Origin: QQUJ01 sp050287605
Lineage (GTDB): Bacteria; Pseudomonadota; Gammaproteobacteria; QQUJ01
DNA length: 64,000 nt
NCBI GenBank assembly: GCA_050287605.1
Contig: JBNKCG010000045.1
Coordinates: 81,972-145,971, forward strand
Direction of reading: 5' to 3'
Shown here: positions 35,719 to 44,817 of the stretch, one piece after another
Position numbering within the stretch: the stretch's first letter is position 1
Layout: each line of letters opens with the position of its first letter
Made by a program: the position numbers and the translations under genes
Notes under the pieces: model-generated
Databases searched by the model: none
The model's input: only the letters and a program-made list of their open reading frames with translations
What the model was told of the DNA's origin: nothing

Positions 35719-36425
35719 GGTCCGGTGATATTCAGCAGTCCTTGCTGCATTGCTTCAAAGACCGCTTCGCCGCGTGACCGAACCGCGAGTTTGCGGTAGA
35801 GGTGTTTGACATGGGTGGTGACGGTGCCCGGTGCCATTCCCAATGCCGCGGCCACTTCGGCGTAGGCGCAACCTTTCGCGAGCAACGTGAGCACTTCGCT
35901 TTCCCGCTCAGTGAGGATGGATTGCGACGGCGGGGGATGGGTGTCGATCGGAGCCAGCTTGCGCAGGACGTGTCGCGCGATGGCGGGACTGATGGGAGAA
36001 CCACCCGCCAGCAGCTGCAGGATTGCCGTGGCAACCGTTTCGGCGTTGCTGTCTTTCAACAGGTAGCCGGTCGCACCGGCCTCGATGGCGTTGAATACGT
36101 GCTGCTCGTCTCCGAATACGGTGATCACCATCGCTTCGGTGGCGAGGCCATTCTCCAGGGCCGCGCGTATCAGGTCGAGTCCATTGCCGTCCGGCAATCC
36201 GAGATCGGTTAGTAGCACCGTAGGGCGGGTATCGGTCAGTATCCGTAGCGCATCGGCACAGTTCGCGGCGTTGCCAATGAGCTGGAGATCGGGATGGTCG
36301 TCGATGACGGCACTTAGTCGGGTACGCGTCGAATCGTCGTCCTCTACCAGCAATACGGTCGGTCGGATTTCCACATTGAGTCGCACCGTGCGCTTGTTAT
36401 CGTTGTCAGCCGCGGGACGGACCAT
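35715..36425 (-). CDS. NarL/LuxR-family response regulator
   Basis: A 236-residue regulator: receiver domain with acidic pair VEDDD (28-31), phospho-acceptor Asp74 (LLTDLGLPDG), Thr/Ser switch in MVITVFGDE and Lys in GYLLKDSNAE; then a LuxR-type helix-turn-helix (about 170-225, LTERESEVLTLLAKGCAYAEVAAAL...TVTTHVKHLYRKL). An N-terminal extension of about 20 residues precedes the receiver, and a later start is possible. It is the best candidate to bind the ATCCCA-N6-TGGGAT palindromes in front of the neighbouring exported-protein genes. That link is inference from adjacency and from the dyad form of NarL-family sites. Confidence 0.93.
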   Translation of the reverse strand: MVRPAADNDNKRTVRLNVEIRPTVLLVEDDDSTRTRLSAVIDDHPDLQLIGNAANCADALRILTDTRPTVLLTDLGLPDGNGLDLIRAALENGLATEAMVITVFGDEQHVFNAIEAGATGYLLKDSNAETVATAILQLLAGGSPISPAIARHVLRKLAPIDTHPPPSQSILTERESEVLTLLAKGCAYAEVAAALGMAPGTVTTHVKHLYRKLAVRSRGEAVFEAMQQGLLNITGP

Positions 36426-36497
36426 GCAAGGTGTAACCCCGGGAGGCCGCTACGCCATCACCGCCTGGGGGGGAACGGGGGGATGGCCGATTAATTA

Positions 36498-36514
36498 TTG
36501 ATCAATATGATCAA
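36498..36514. promoter_or_regulatory. AT-rich palindrome upstream of the two-component genes
   Basis: TTGATCAATATGATCAA is a perfect 7-bp dyad with a 3-nt centre, in a short AT-rich island 73-89 nt upstream of the regulator's ATG and 25 nt past the ppk stop. It differs from the ATCCCA palindrome, so another regulator may control the kinase/regulator operon. Minus-strand hexamers TTGATC and TAATTA nearby hint at a promoter but are not properly spaced. Confidence 0.5.
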
Positions 36515-36539
36515 CTTTGCACGTTGAGGAGCACGAAAG

Positions 36540-38651
36540 CTAGTTGGCCAGCTTGGCCAACAGCTCCTGCTGCGCACAGCGCACCTTCTGCCCGCGCGGC
36601 TGGACCGGTTTGTACCGGCCATCCGGTTCCAGCAGCCAAGCCTGGGAGTTGTCCTTCAGGTAGAGGGTGATCTCGCGCAGGATGCGCTGGATGATCTTCT
36701 TGTCCTCGATGGGGGTGGCAGCCTCTACGCGCTGGAAGAAGTTGCGGTTCATCCAATCGGCGCTGGAGATGTAGAGGCGCGGGTCGCCGTCGTTTTCGAA
36801 GTAGAAGACGCGATGGTGTTCGAGAAACCGTCCGATGATCGACCGCACTTTGATGTTGTCCGATACGCCGGGCACCCCGGGGCGCAGGCAGCAGATGCCG
36901 CGCACGACGAGGTCGATCTTGGCGCCCGCCTGCGAGGCTTCGTAGAGGGCGCGTATCACCTGTGGCTCGACCAGGGCATTCATCTTGGCGATGATGCGCG
37001 CCGGTTTGCCGGCGCGGGCGTGCTCGGCCTCGCGGCCGATCGCCTCAACCATGCCCTTGTGCAGGGTGAAGGGAGATTGCAGCAGCTTCTTCAGCTTGGT
37101 CGCCTTGCCCAGACCGGTGAGCTGCTGGAAGAGTTTGTGCACGTCCTCGCCGATGTCGCGGTCGCAGGTCATCATGCCGTAGTCGGTGTACATGCGCGCC
37201 GTGCCGGCGTGATAGTTGCCGGTGCCAAGGTGGCAGTAGCGGCGGATGGTGCGTCCTTCGCGGCGCACCACCATCAGCAGTTTGGCGTGGGTCTTGTAGC
37301 CCACCACGCCGTAGACGACGTGAGCGCCGGCCTCCTGTAGCCTCGTGGCCAGCGCGATGTTGGCCTCTTCGTCGAAGCGGGCGCGCAGCTCGATCACCAC
37401 CGTCACCTCCTTGCCGGCGCGCGCGGCACGCACCAGCGCATCCACCAAGCGCGACTGCGGATCGGTGCGGTAGAGGGTCTGCTTGATGGCCAGGGCGTCG
37501 GCGTCGGCGGCCGCCTGGTTGACCAGGTCAATGACGGGCGCGAAGGCCTGGAAGGGGTGATGCAGCAGCAGGTCGCCGCGCTTCAGTACGTCGAAGAGGT
37601 TTTCGTTGCGCGACACGCGCTGCGGCAGGCTGGGCGTGAAGGGCGGGTACTTGAGCTCGGGGCGGTCCACCAGATCGATGATGGCGGCCAGCCGGTTGAG
37701 GTTGACCGGTCCCTGCACGCGGTAGAGGTTGTCGTCCTGCAGTTCGAACTCGCGCAGCAGAAAGTCCACCATGGGGGCCGGACAATTTTCGGCCACCTCG
37801 AGGCGCACCGCGTCGCTGAAGCGGCGCGCGTGCAGTTCGCCGGCGAGCGCCTTGAGCAGATCGTCCACCTCCTCTTCGTCGACGAACAGATCGCTGTTGC
37901 GAGTGACGCGGAACTGGTAGCAGCCGGTTACCGTCATGCCCGGGAACAGTTCCCCCACGTGGGCGTGGATGATGGAGGAGAGGAAGACGAAGTCGTGCGC
38001 CCCCTTGGCGTACTCGCGGGGGATGTGGATCAGGCGCGGCAGCGAACGCGGCGCCTGCACGATGGCGATGGTGTTTTCGCGCCCGAACGCATCCTTGCCC
38101 TCCAGCGAGACGATGAAATTGAGCGACTTGTTGAGGATGCGCGGGAACGGGTGCGCCGGATCGAGCCCGATGGGGGTGAGTACCGGCAGCACCTCGCGGT
38201 TGAAGTGGCGCCGGGTCCAGTCGCGCAACCGCTCGTTCCAGTGGGCGCGTTTGGCGAAGCGGATGCCCGCCTTGTCCAGGGCGGGGATCATCTCCTCGTT
38301 GAGTACCCGGTACTGTTCGGCGACCAGTTCGTGGGCGCGGCGGCCAATCTGCGCTAGCTGTTCTTGGGGCGTCAGGCCGTCGTGGCCCACCTGTATCGCG
38401 CCGTATTCCACCTGTTGGATGAGACCGGCGACGCGGATCTCGAAAAACTCGTCCATATTGCGGCTGGAGATGCACAGGAATCGCAGCCGCTCCAGCAGTG
38501 GGGTGTCGGGGTTGCGCGCCTGTTCCAGCACCCGGTGGTTGAACTCCAGCAGGCTCAGCTCGCGGTTGAGATAGAGTTCCGCCGAACCCAGGTCGATGGG
38601 TTCAGGGGCGGCGGGGGATGTTGCGGCGGGCAATTCTGCAGTCTGTTCCAT
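36540..38651 (-). CDS. ppk: polyphosphate kinase 1
   Basis: A 703-residue PPK1, which polymerises the gamma-phosphate of ATP into polyphosphate. The N-terminal domain (YLNRELSLLEFNHRVLEQA, SSRNMDEFFEIRVAG) and head domain (ILTPIGLDPAHPFP) are intact. The catalytic phospholipase D-like half includes the active-site region VGYKTHAKLLMVVRREG and RRYCHLGTGNYH, containing the autophosphorylated His, and the C-terminal SADWMNRNFFQRVE motif. Length is normal for the family. It lies 55 nt downstream of hemB on the same strand; no phoB or ppx gene is adjacent. Confidence 0.97.
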   Translation of the reverse strand: MEQTAELPAATSPAAPEPIDLGSAELYLNRELSLLEFNHRVLEQARNPDTPLLERLRFLCISSRNMDEFFEIRVAGLIQQVEYGAIQVGHDGLTPQEQLAQIGRRAHELVAEQYRVLNEEMIPALDKAGIRFAKRAHWNERLRDWTRRHFNREVLPVLTPIGLDPAHPFPRILNKSLNFIVSLEGKDAFGRENTIAIVQAPRSLPRLIHIPREYAKGAHDFVFLSSIIHAHVGELFPGMTVTGCYQFRVTRNSDLFVDEEEVDDLLKALAGELHARRFSDAVRLEVAENCPAPMVDFLLREFELQDDNLYRVQGPVNLNRLAAIIDLVDRPELKYPPFTPSLPQRVSRNENLFDVLKRGDLLLHHPFQAFAPVIDLVNQAAADADALAIKQTLYRTDPQSRLVDALVRAARAGKEVTVVIELRARFDEEANIALATRLQEAGAHVVYGVVGYKTHAKLLMVVRREGRTIRRYCHLGTGNYHAGTARMYTDYGMMTCDRDIGEDVHKLFQQLTGLGKATKLKKLLQSPFTLHKGMVEAIGREAEHARAGKPARIIAKMNALVEPQVIRALYEASQAGAKIDLVVRGICCLRPGVPGVSDNIKVRSIIGRFLEHHRVFYFENDGDPRLYISSADWMNRNFFQRVEAATPIEDKKIIQRILREITLYLKDNSQAWLLEPDGRYKPVQPRGQKVRCAQQELLAKLAN

Positions 38652-38706
38652 GCGGGTGGGACCGTATCAGCGCGATGTGACGTTGGGGTTACATGTCAGC
38701 TGCAGC

Positions 38707-39729
38707 TTATCCCTTGGCGCCCAGCCATGCAGCTACCTGTTTGGCATAGTAGGTGAGGATGCCGTCGGCGCCGGCGCGCTTCATCGACAGCAGCGTCTCC
38801 AGCACGCACGCCTGTTCGTTGATCCAGCCGTTGGCGGCTGCCGCCTTGAGCATGGCGTACTCGCCGCTCACGTGGTAGACGAAGGTGGGCGCGCCGAACT
38901 GGTCCTTCACCCGACGCACGATGTCGAGGTAGGGAAGGCCCGGTTTTACCATCACCATGTCGGCCCCCTCTTCGAGGTCCAGGGCCACTTCGCGCAACGC
39001 CTCCTCGGCGTTGGCAGGGTCCATCTGGTAGCTGTATTTGTTGCCACCACCCAGATTGGCCGCCGATCCCACCGCGTCGCGGAACGGGCCGTAGAAGCTG
39101 GAGGCGTACTTGGCCGAGTAGGCGAGGATGCGGGTGTGGATGTAGCCCTCCTCTTCGAGCACGTCGCGGATCTCGCCGATGCGTCCATCCATCATGTCCG
39201 ACGGCGCCACCACGTCGGCACCTGCCTCGGCGTGGGAGAGCGCCTGGCGTACCAGCACTTCCACGGTCTCGTCGTTGAGTACGTAGCCGCTCTCGTCGAC
39301 CAGCCCGTCCTGGCCGTGGATGGTGAAGGGATCGAGGGCGACGTCGGTAATAACCCCCAGCTCGGGGCATGCCTCTTTCACCGCCGCCACGGCGCGCTGC
39401 GCCAAACCGTCGGGATTGTAGGCCTCGGCGGCGTCCTCGGATTTTCTGGCGGGCGCGACCACCGGAAACAGCGCCAGCGCCGGGATGCCCAGCGTCACCG
39501 CCTCGCGGGCCTCGTTGACCAGTTGGTCGATACTGACCCGTTCGACCCCTGGCATGGAGGGCACCGCTTCGCGCTGTCCCTGCCCTTCGACGACGAATAA
39601 CGGGTAGATGAGGTCGTCGACCGTCAATCGGTGCTCGCGCATCAGGCGCCGGGAGAAGTCGTCGCGGCGCATGCGGCGCATGCGCAGGCCCGGGAAAAAG
39701 CCGTTGGAGGTATCGGAAGGGTTGGCCAC
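38707..39729 (-). CDS. hemB: delta-aminolevulinic acid dehydratase (porphobilinogen synthase)
   Basis: A 340-residue HemB that condenses two aminolevulinate molecules into porphobilinogen in tetrapyrrole synthesis. The two Schiff-base lysines are visible in LAYSAKYASSFYGPFRDA and MVKPGLPYLDIVRR. The metal loop reads DVALDPFTIHGQDGLV, without the cysteine triad of zinc enzymes, so this is the magnesium-responsive type known from Pseudomonas. An N-terminal arm (RMRRMRRDDFSRRLMREH) matches bacterial HemB. It sits upstream of ppk and downstream of the AEC transporter with a 114-nt gap, so it may have its own promoter. Confidence 0.97.
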   Translation of the reverse strand: MANPSDTSNGFFPGLRMRRMRRDDFSRRLMREHRLTVDDLIYPLFVVEGQGQREAVPSMPGVERVSIDQLVNEAREAVTLGIPALALFPVVAPARKSEDAAEAYNPDGLAQRAVAAVKEACPELGVITDVALDPFTIHGQDGLVDESGYVLNDETVEVLVRQALSHAEAGADVVAPSDMMDGRIGEIRDVLEEEGYIHTRILAYSAKYASSFYGPFRDAVGSAANLGGGNKYSYQMDPANAEEALREVALDLEEGADMVMVKPGLPYLDIVRRVKDQFGAPTFVYHVSGEYAMLKAAAANGWINEQACVLETLLSMKRAGADGILTYYAKQVAAWLGAKG

Positions 39730-39843
39730 GGTGTCAGTTCCTCGCCTGATGGTCGGCGGCCGCGCGGCACTGGGGCCGGGGCCCAGGGGATCGTTATTGG
39801 AGTCGCCCGATAATACAGGAAAAGTGGTGGTGCCGCCGACGCC

Positions 39844-40767
39844 TCACAGGGGGAGAATCAACCCCAGGGTCAGGGGTAGCGTCACTACCGCCAGTCCGGT
39901 TTGCAGCGTCACCATCCCGGCGATCAGTTCGTGGTCGCCGCCTAGCTGACGCGCCAGGATGTAGGCGCTGGTGGCTCCGGGCAGGGCGGCGAACAGGAGT
40001 GCGATGGCGGTTGCGGTTGGCGGCAGCGCCAGCGCGCGGGTGGTCAGCAGCATCAAGGCCGGCATTGCCGCCAGTTTGGTCACGCAGCTTAGCGTCATGG
40101 CGGTACGCGCTTGATGCAGGCTGCGCAGGTTGAGTCCCGCGCCCACCGCCAGCAGTCCCATGGGCAGCGCCGCGCGTCCCAGGATCTCCAGCATGCCGCC
40201 GAGCGGGGCGGGAACGCCGACTCCGGTGAGGTTGAGGGCGATGCCCGATGCGCAGGCGAGTACCAGGGGGTTGCGCGCGATGCCCAGTACCACGGCGCCG
40301 GGGCCCGCGGCGCGGCCGTGGTTGCCCCAGCGGGTGAGCACCGCTACGCACAGCACGTTGATCAGCGGAATCAGCACCGCCATGGCGATAGCCGCCAGGG
40401 TGAGGCCGGCGCTGCCGTAGAGCGCCGCGGCGGCAGCGATGCCGATGTAGGTGTTGAAGCGGATGCTGCCTTGAAACAGCGAGGTGAAAGCCGGTCCGTT
40501 GAGTTTGAGTAGCGGGCGCACCAGCAGCAGCACCACGCTTAGGGCGACTACGGCCGTCACCAGTGCGGCGGCCAGCGCGGTGACCGGCTGCCCCGTCAGC
40601 GGTGCTCGCGCTAGGTTGTGGACCAGCAACGCAGGAAAGAAGACGTAATAGGTGATGCGTTCGGCCGGAACCCAGAACCCCTCGCCGGGAACGCCCAGGC
40701 GACGCAGCAGGTAGCCCACTGCGATGAGCAGAAACACCGGCAGCAGGGCGGCGACGACGGTGCTCAT
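39844..40767 (-). CDS. AEC (auxin efflux carrier) family transporter
   Basis: A 307-residue polytopic protein with about ten transmembrane segments in two five-helix halves, the AEC/PIN-like fold. It starts MSTVVAALLPVFLLIAVGYLLRRLG, and the core contains RNPLVLACASGIALNLTGVGVPAPLG and the crossover region LPMGLLAVGAGL. Bacterial members export small organic acids such as malate or malonate; the substrate here is unknown. It lies 12 nt downstream of tsaC and is probably in the purE-tsaC transcript. Confidence 0.9.
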   Translation of the reverse strand: MSTVVAALLPVFLLIAVGYLLRRLGVPGEGFWVPAERITYYVFFPALLVHNLARAPLTGQPVTALAAALVTAVVALSVVLLLVRPLLKLNGPAFTSLFQGSIRFNTYIGIAAAAALYGSAGLTLAAIAMAVLIPLINVLCVAVLTRWGNHGRAAGPGAVVLGIARNPLVLACASGIALNLTGVGVPAPLGGMLEILGRAALPMGLLAVGAGLNLRSLHQARTAMTLSCVTKLAAMPALMLLTTRALALPPTATAIALLFAALPGATSAYILARQLGGDHELIAGMVTLQTGLAVVTLPLTLGLILPL

Positions 40768-40779
40768 GGCCGCAGCGGA

Positions 40780-41337
40780 TCAGGCGCTGCGGACCACACG
40801 CGCGCCGCGCAATTCGCGGATCGCGCTGGGGCGGCGGTGCTCGCCCGTTGCGCCCGGAACCAGGTAATCGACGCGTTCGCCGAAGTAGTGGCGTACCCGC
40901 AAGGCGTTGCGCGCGGGGGGGCGTGTCGCGGGGTTGGCGCTGGTGGAGACCAGCGCCATGCCGGTTTTGCGGCACAACGCCGCGGCCACCGGGTGGCGGG
41001 TGATACGCACGGCGAGCGTGCGGTGGTCGCCGCACAGCCAGGGCGGCGCCGCTGGCGATGCGGGGACCAGCCAGGTGGTGGGGACCGCGGTGTCATCGTT
41101 GATGCGTTGCACCTCGGTGTCCGAAAGCGGGGCGAGCCAGTGGCGGCACTGATCGAGGTGGGCGGCGATGACGATCAGCCCCTTGGCGAGGGGGCGCTCC
41201 TTGAGGGCGCAGATGCGCAATACCGCTTCCGCGTCGCCCGGGTCGCAGCCCAGTCCCCAAACGCCTTCGGTGGGGTAGGCGACCACGCCGCCGCCACGCA
41301 GGATGCGGGCGGCGCAGCGTAGCTGCCAGGGCGTCAT
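40780..41337 (-). CDS. tsaC: threonylcarbamoyl-AMP synthase TsaC (YrdC)
   Basis: A 185-residue single-domain YrdC-type enzyme that forms threonylcarbamoyl-AMP from threonine, bicarbonate and ATP for t6A37 tRNA modification. Key motifs are VVAYPTEGVWGLGCDP, the KERPLAKGLIVI loop that binds ATP and threonine, and MALVSTSANPATRPP. It lacks the C-terminal Sua5 domain, so it is the short TsaC form. The dprA-topA-purE-tsaC neighbourhood is typical: in many gammaproteobacteria tsaC lies near smg and dprA. It starts 6 nt after the purE stop. Confidence 0.95.
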   Translation of the reverse strand: MTPWQLRCAARILRGGGVVAYPTEGVWGLGCDPGDAEAVLRICALKERPLAKGLIVIAAHLDQCRHWLAPLSDTEVQRINDDTAVPTTWLVPASPAAPPWLCGDHRTLAVRITRHPVAAALCRKTGMALVSTSANPATRPPARNALRVRHYFGERVDYLVPGATGEHRRPSAIRELRGARVVRSA

Positions 41338-41343
41338 CGCGCC

Positions 41344-41856
41344 TCAGTGATCGGCGTTGAGGCGCTGCTGCAGCGCGGCGTCTTTGGCCTGCACCGCAGC
41401 GGCGTTGCGGGCCCGCTCTTCGCGTAGCCGCGCCGCCAGCTCGGCATCGCCCACCGCCAGGATCTGGGCCGCCAGGTAGGCGGCATTTTTGGCGCCCGGT
41501 TTGCCGATGGCCACCGAAGCCACCGGGATACCGCCGGGCATCTGCACGGTGGAGAGCAGCGCATCCATCCCCTGCAGCGAGCCGGCGTCCAGCGGTACGC
41601 CGATCACCGGTTTGACGGTGTGGGCGGCCACGTTGCCCGCCAGATGGGCGGCCAACCCGGCGGCGCAGATGAATACGGCACAACCGCGGTGTTCGGCATT
41701 CTCCACGTAGGCGCGGGTGGCGTCGGGCGTGCGGTGCGCGGACGTGATCTTCATCTCGGCTTTGACGCCGAGGGCGGTGAGGGTTTCCAGGGTGGACTCC
41801 ATGACCGGCAGATCGGAATCGGAGCCCATGAGGATCGCGACGAAGGACTGGGACAT
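41344..41856 (-). CDS. purE: N5-carboxyaminoimidazole ribonucleotide mutase
   Basis: A 170-residue class I PurE, which moves the carboxyl group of N5-CAIR to C4 in purine synthesis. The start at 41856 gives MSQSFVAILMGSDSDLPVM with the GSDSD substrate loop; SAHRTPD holds the catalytic His, and GAAGLAAHLAG-like (CAAGLAAHLAGNVAA) and PVGVPL-like (PVIGVPLDAGSLQGMDALLS) segments complete the fold. The C-terminal helix is slightly extended (RARNAAAVQAKDAALQ). No purK follows, so purK must lie elsewhere. A longer in-frame upstream extension belongs to antisense topA sequence. Confidence 0.97.
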   Translation of the reverse strand: MSQSFVAILMGSDSDLPVMESTLETLTALGVKAEMKITSAHRTPDATRAYVENAEHRGCAVFICAAGLAAHLAGNVAAHTVKPVIGVPLDAGSLQGMDALLSTVQMPGGIPVASVAIGKPGAKNAAYLAAQILAVGDAELAARLREERARNAAAVQAKDAALQQRLNADH

Positions 41857-41897
41857 GAGGCAACTCGATGGTGGTGGTGGGCTAACGGGACGCCGGG

Positions 41898-44198
41898 TTA
41901 CTCGGTCTCGACGTCTCCTTCGTAAGGTACCGCGAACTTGCACTCCTTCTGCGGGCACACCTTTTCGGTACCGCGGCGCTTGGTGGTCTTGATGGTGAGC
42001 ACCGGCCAGCCGCAGTCGGGACACGTTTCGGCCAACGGGGCGTTCCATACCGCGTAGTCGCACTTGGGGTAGGTGGAGCAGGAGTAGAAGATCTTGCCGT
42101 AGCGCGACTTGCGCTTGAGCAGTGTGCCGGCGTTGCACTTGGGGCAGCTGACGCCGGTGTCGGCGGGTTTTTCCAGCGGCTCGATGTGCTTGCATTTGGG
42201 GTAGGCGCTGCAGCCGATGAACTTGCCGTAGCGGCCGGCGCGGATCCACAGCGGGCTGCCGCACTTGGGGCACTCGCGGCCCTCCACCACCTCGGGTTCG
42301 GCCTTGGCCTGTTCGGCGGTCTCGTCCAGGTTACGGGTGTAGTCGCAGTCGGGGTAACCGGTGCAGCCGATGAAGCGCCCGCGCCGCCCGAGACGGATGG
42401 AGAGCGGTTTGCCGCACTTGGGACAGGCCTCGTCCAGCTCCTCGTGGGTGACATCGCTGCGCTTGAGGGTTTCGTCCTTCTCCTCCACCAGCTTTTTGAA
42501 CGGTTGCCAGAACGCATCCATCAGCGGTACCCACTCCTGCTCGCCGCGCGCTACGGCGTCGAGTTCGTCCTCCAACTGCGCGGTGAAGTCGTAGTTGACG
42601 TAGCGGGTGAAGTGTTCGGAGAGAAACTTGCTCACGATGCGCCCCACGTCGGTGGGTTTGAAGCGGCGGTTGTCGAGGATGACGTATTCGCGCTGCAGCA
42701 GCGTGGAGATGATGGCGGCGTAAGTGGAGGGGCGGCCGATGCCGTACTCCTCCAGCGCCTTGACCAGGCTCGCCTCGCTGAAGCGCGGCGGCGGTTCGGT
42801 GAAGTGCTGCTCGGCCTTGATGTCGATCAGCTGCACCTGGTCGCCCTCCTTGAGCGGCGGCAGCAGCTTGTTGTCATCCTCCTGCTTCTGGCCTTCGTCC
42901 ACGTCTTCGCGGTAGACCGCCATGAAGCCGGGGTCGACCACCGTGGAGCCGGTGGCGCGGAACATGCCCAGGTCGCCGCACGCCAGATCGGCCGCCACGG
43001 TGTCCAGGGTGGCGTGGATCATCTGGCAGGCGATGGTGCGTTTCCAGATCAGCTCGTAGAGCTTGAACTGGTCGGCGCTGAGGCTCTTCTTCACCGCTTC
43101 CGGGGTGCGGTTGACCGCCGTGGGGCGGATCGCCTCGTGCGCCTCCTGGGCGTTCTTAGTCTTGGTCTTGAAGGTGCGCGCCGCCTTGGGCAGTGCGTCA
43201 GCGCCGAAACGCTCGCTGATGAAGGCGCGGATCTCGTCCAGTGCTTCGGCGGCGAGGTTCACCGAGTCGGTACGCATGTAGGTGATGAGTCCGATGGACT
43301 CGCCGTCGAGCTCCACACCCTCGTAGAGCTGCTGCGCGATGCGCATGGTGCGTTGCGCCGAAAAGCGCAGCTTGCGCGCCGACTCCTGCTGCAGCGTGGA
43401 GGTGGTGAAGGGGGCGGCGGGATTGCGTTTGCGCTGTTTCTTCTCGACGCTGGCGACCTGCAGCTTGCCCTGGGCGGTGCGCAACAGCGCCTCGCGCGCC
43501 TGCTCTGCCTGTTTGTCCTTGGCGATGTCGAACTGGGCGAGCTTCTTGCCCTGGTAGTGGGTGATCTTGGCCTCGAAGTCCTGTTTTTCCTTGCGCGCCT
43601 GGGCGTCCAGGGTCCAGTACTCGCGGGCGACGAACTTTTCGATCTCCGCCTCGCGCTCCACGATCATGCGCAGTGCCGGGCTCTGAACCCGCCCCGCGGA
43701 GAGACCGCGGCGCACCTTTTTCCACAGCAGCGGCGAGAGATTGAAGCCCACCAGGTAGTCCAGCGCGCGGCGCGCCTGCTGGGCGTTGACCAGATCAAGG
43801 GAGACGTCGCGCGAGTGCGAGACCGCCTCGTCCACGGCGCGTTTGGTGATCTCGTGGAACACCACCCGGTGCACCCCGCGCCCGTCCAGCAGCTTGCGCT
43901 CGCGCAGCATCTCCAGCAGGTGCCAGGAGATGGCCTCGCCCTCGCGGTCCGGGTCGGTGGCCAGGTAGAGCTGGTCGGCTTTCTTCATCGCCTTGGCGAT
44001 GGCGGCCAGGTGTTTTTCGTTCTTCTCGATGGGCTGGTATTTCATGGCGAACCCGCGGTCCGGGTCTACCGCCCCCTCCTTGGGTTCGAGATCGCGTACG
44101 TGGCCGTACGACGCCATCACTTCGAAGTCCTTGCCCAGGTACTTCTTGATGGTCTTGGCCTTGGCCGGCGACTCTACAATTACCAGGTTTTTACTCAT
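41898..44198 (-). CDS. topA: DNA topoisomerase I
   Basis: A 766-residue type IA topoisomerase that relaxes negative supercoils. ATG 44198 is chosen because it gives the family start MSKNLVIVESPAKAKTI; upstream codons are not conserved. The TOPRIM metal motif is TDPDREGEA (81-89) and the active-site Tyr is Y307 (GLITYMRTDS). Four C-terminal zinc-ribbon motifs follow (CPKCGKP...; CPKCGSP...; CPKCNAG...; CPDCGWP...), the last with the altered spacing CPQKEC. The gene lies between smg (138 nt upstream) and purE (41 nt downstream). Confidence 0.98.
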   Translation of the reverse strand: MSKNLVIVESPAKAKTIKKYLGKDFEVMASYGHVRDLEPKEGAVDPDRGFAMKYQPIEKNEKHLAAIAKAMKKADQLYLATDPDREGEAISWHLLEMLRERKLLDGRGVHRVVFHEITKRAVDEAVSHSRDVSLDLVNAQQARRALDYLVGFNLSPLLWKKVRRGLSAGRVQSPALRMIVEREAEIEKFVAREYWTLDAQARKEKQDFEAKITHYQGKKLAQFDIAKDKQAEQAREALLRTAQGKLQVASVEKKQRKRNPAAPFTTSTLQQESARKLRFSAQRTMRIAQQLYEGVELDGESIGLITYMRTDSVNLAAEALDEIRAFISERFGADALPKAARTFKTKTKNAQEAHEAIRPTAVNRTPEAVKKSLSADQFKLYELIWKRTIACQMIHATLDTVAADLACGDLGMFRATGSTVVDPGFMAVYREDVDEGQKQEDDNKLLPPLKEGDQVQLIDIKAEQHFTEPPPRFSEASLVKALEEYGIGRPSTYAAIISTLLQREYVILDNRRFKPTDVGRIVSKFLSEHFTRYVNYDFTAQLEDELDAVARGEQEWVPLMDAFWQPFKKLVEEKDETLKRSDVTHEELDEACPKCGKPLSIRLGRRGRFIGCTGYPDCDYTRNLDETAEQAKAEPEVVEGRECPKCGSPLWIRAGRYGKFIGCSAYPKCKHIEPLEKPADTGVSCPKCNAGTLLKRKSRYGKIFYSCSTYPKCDYAVWNAPLAETCPDCGWPVLTIKTTKRRGTEKVCPQKECKFAVPYEGDVETE

Positions 44199-44336
44199 GG
44201 TTTCCCAATTCAATCGGCTTCTCGGTCTCCAGGACGGCATGTCTCGCCCGCGCGATACGCCCCTTGCGGAGCCCGCGGCTGACGGCTGAACTCAAGAAGG
44301 ACTTGGCGACCCCGGAAAGCGTTGCTCCACTACCGG

Positions 44337-44816
44337 TCAGTGCAGCGTCCCTGTAGGCATGTCATAGACCAGATCGTGCATCCACGCAAAGGCGGCTTCC
44401 TGTCCGGGCTGGTTGAACAGCACCAGCAGCACGACCCATTTGAGCTGTTCGAGGGTGATGTCTTCGCCCTCCAGCGCCATGGCGCGGTCGATCGCCAATT
44501 CGCGGCTGGCGTGATCGAGGATACCGTTGCTATCCAGATAGAGCAGAAAACCCTGGCACTCGGTATCGATGCGCCGCGCCTCGGCAGCGGTGTAGTGGCG
44601 CAGCGAGTGGGGGGCATGCGAGGCGAGGTCGCCGGGATCCCGCTGCGAGACCGCCAGTTCCTCCAGCCAGCTTAGCGCCTTGTCGATATCGGTGCCGGCA
44701 AAGCCGAGCTCCTCCAGCTCTTCGCGCACCGTATCCTGATCGGGCGCAGCCGGGCCGTCCGTGTCGAGATAGTTCTCGAACAGATACACCAGGACGTCCA
44801 GCATGGTTTCCTTCAT
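44337..44816 (-). CDS. smg: Smg protein (DUF494)
   Basis: A 159-residue protein of the Smg/DUF494 family, named for its conserved position by dprA (smf). ATG 44816 is used, giving MKETMLDVLVYLFENYLD, the family's start. Typical segments are LEELGFAGTDIDKALSWLEEL and the C-terminal LEQLKWVVLLVLFNQPG. Its molecular function is unknown. It starts 1 nt past the dprA stop, so it is translated with dprA, and topA follows. Confidence 0.93.
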   Translation of the reverse strand: MKETMLDVLVYLFENYLDTDGPAAPDQDTVREELEELGFAGTDIDKALSWLEELAVSQRDPGDLASHAPHSLRHYTAAEARRIDTECQGFLLYLDSNGILDHASRELAIDRAMALEGEDITLEQLKWVVLLVLFNQPGQEAAFAWMHDLVYDMPTGTLH

Positions 44817-44817
44817 T

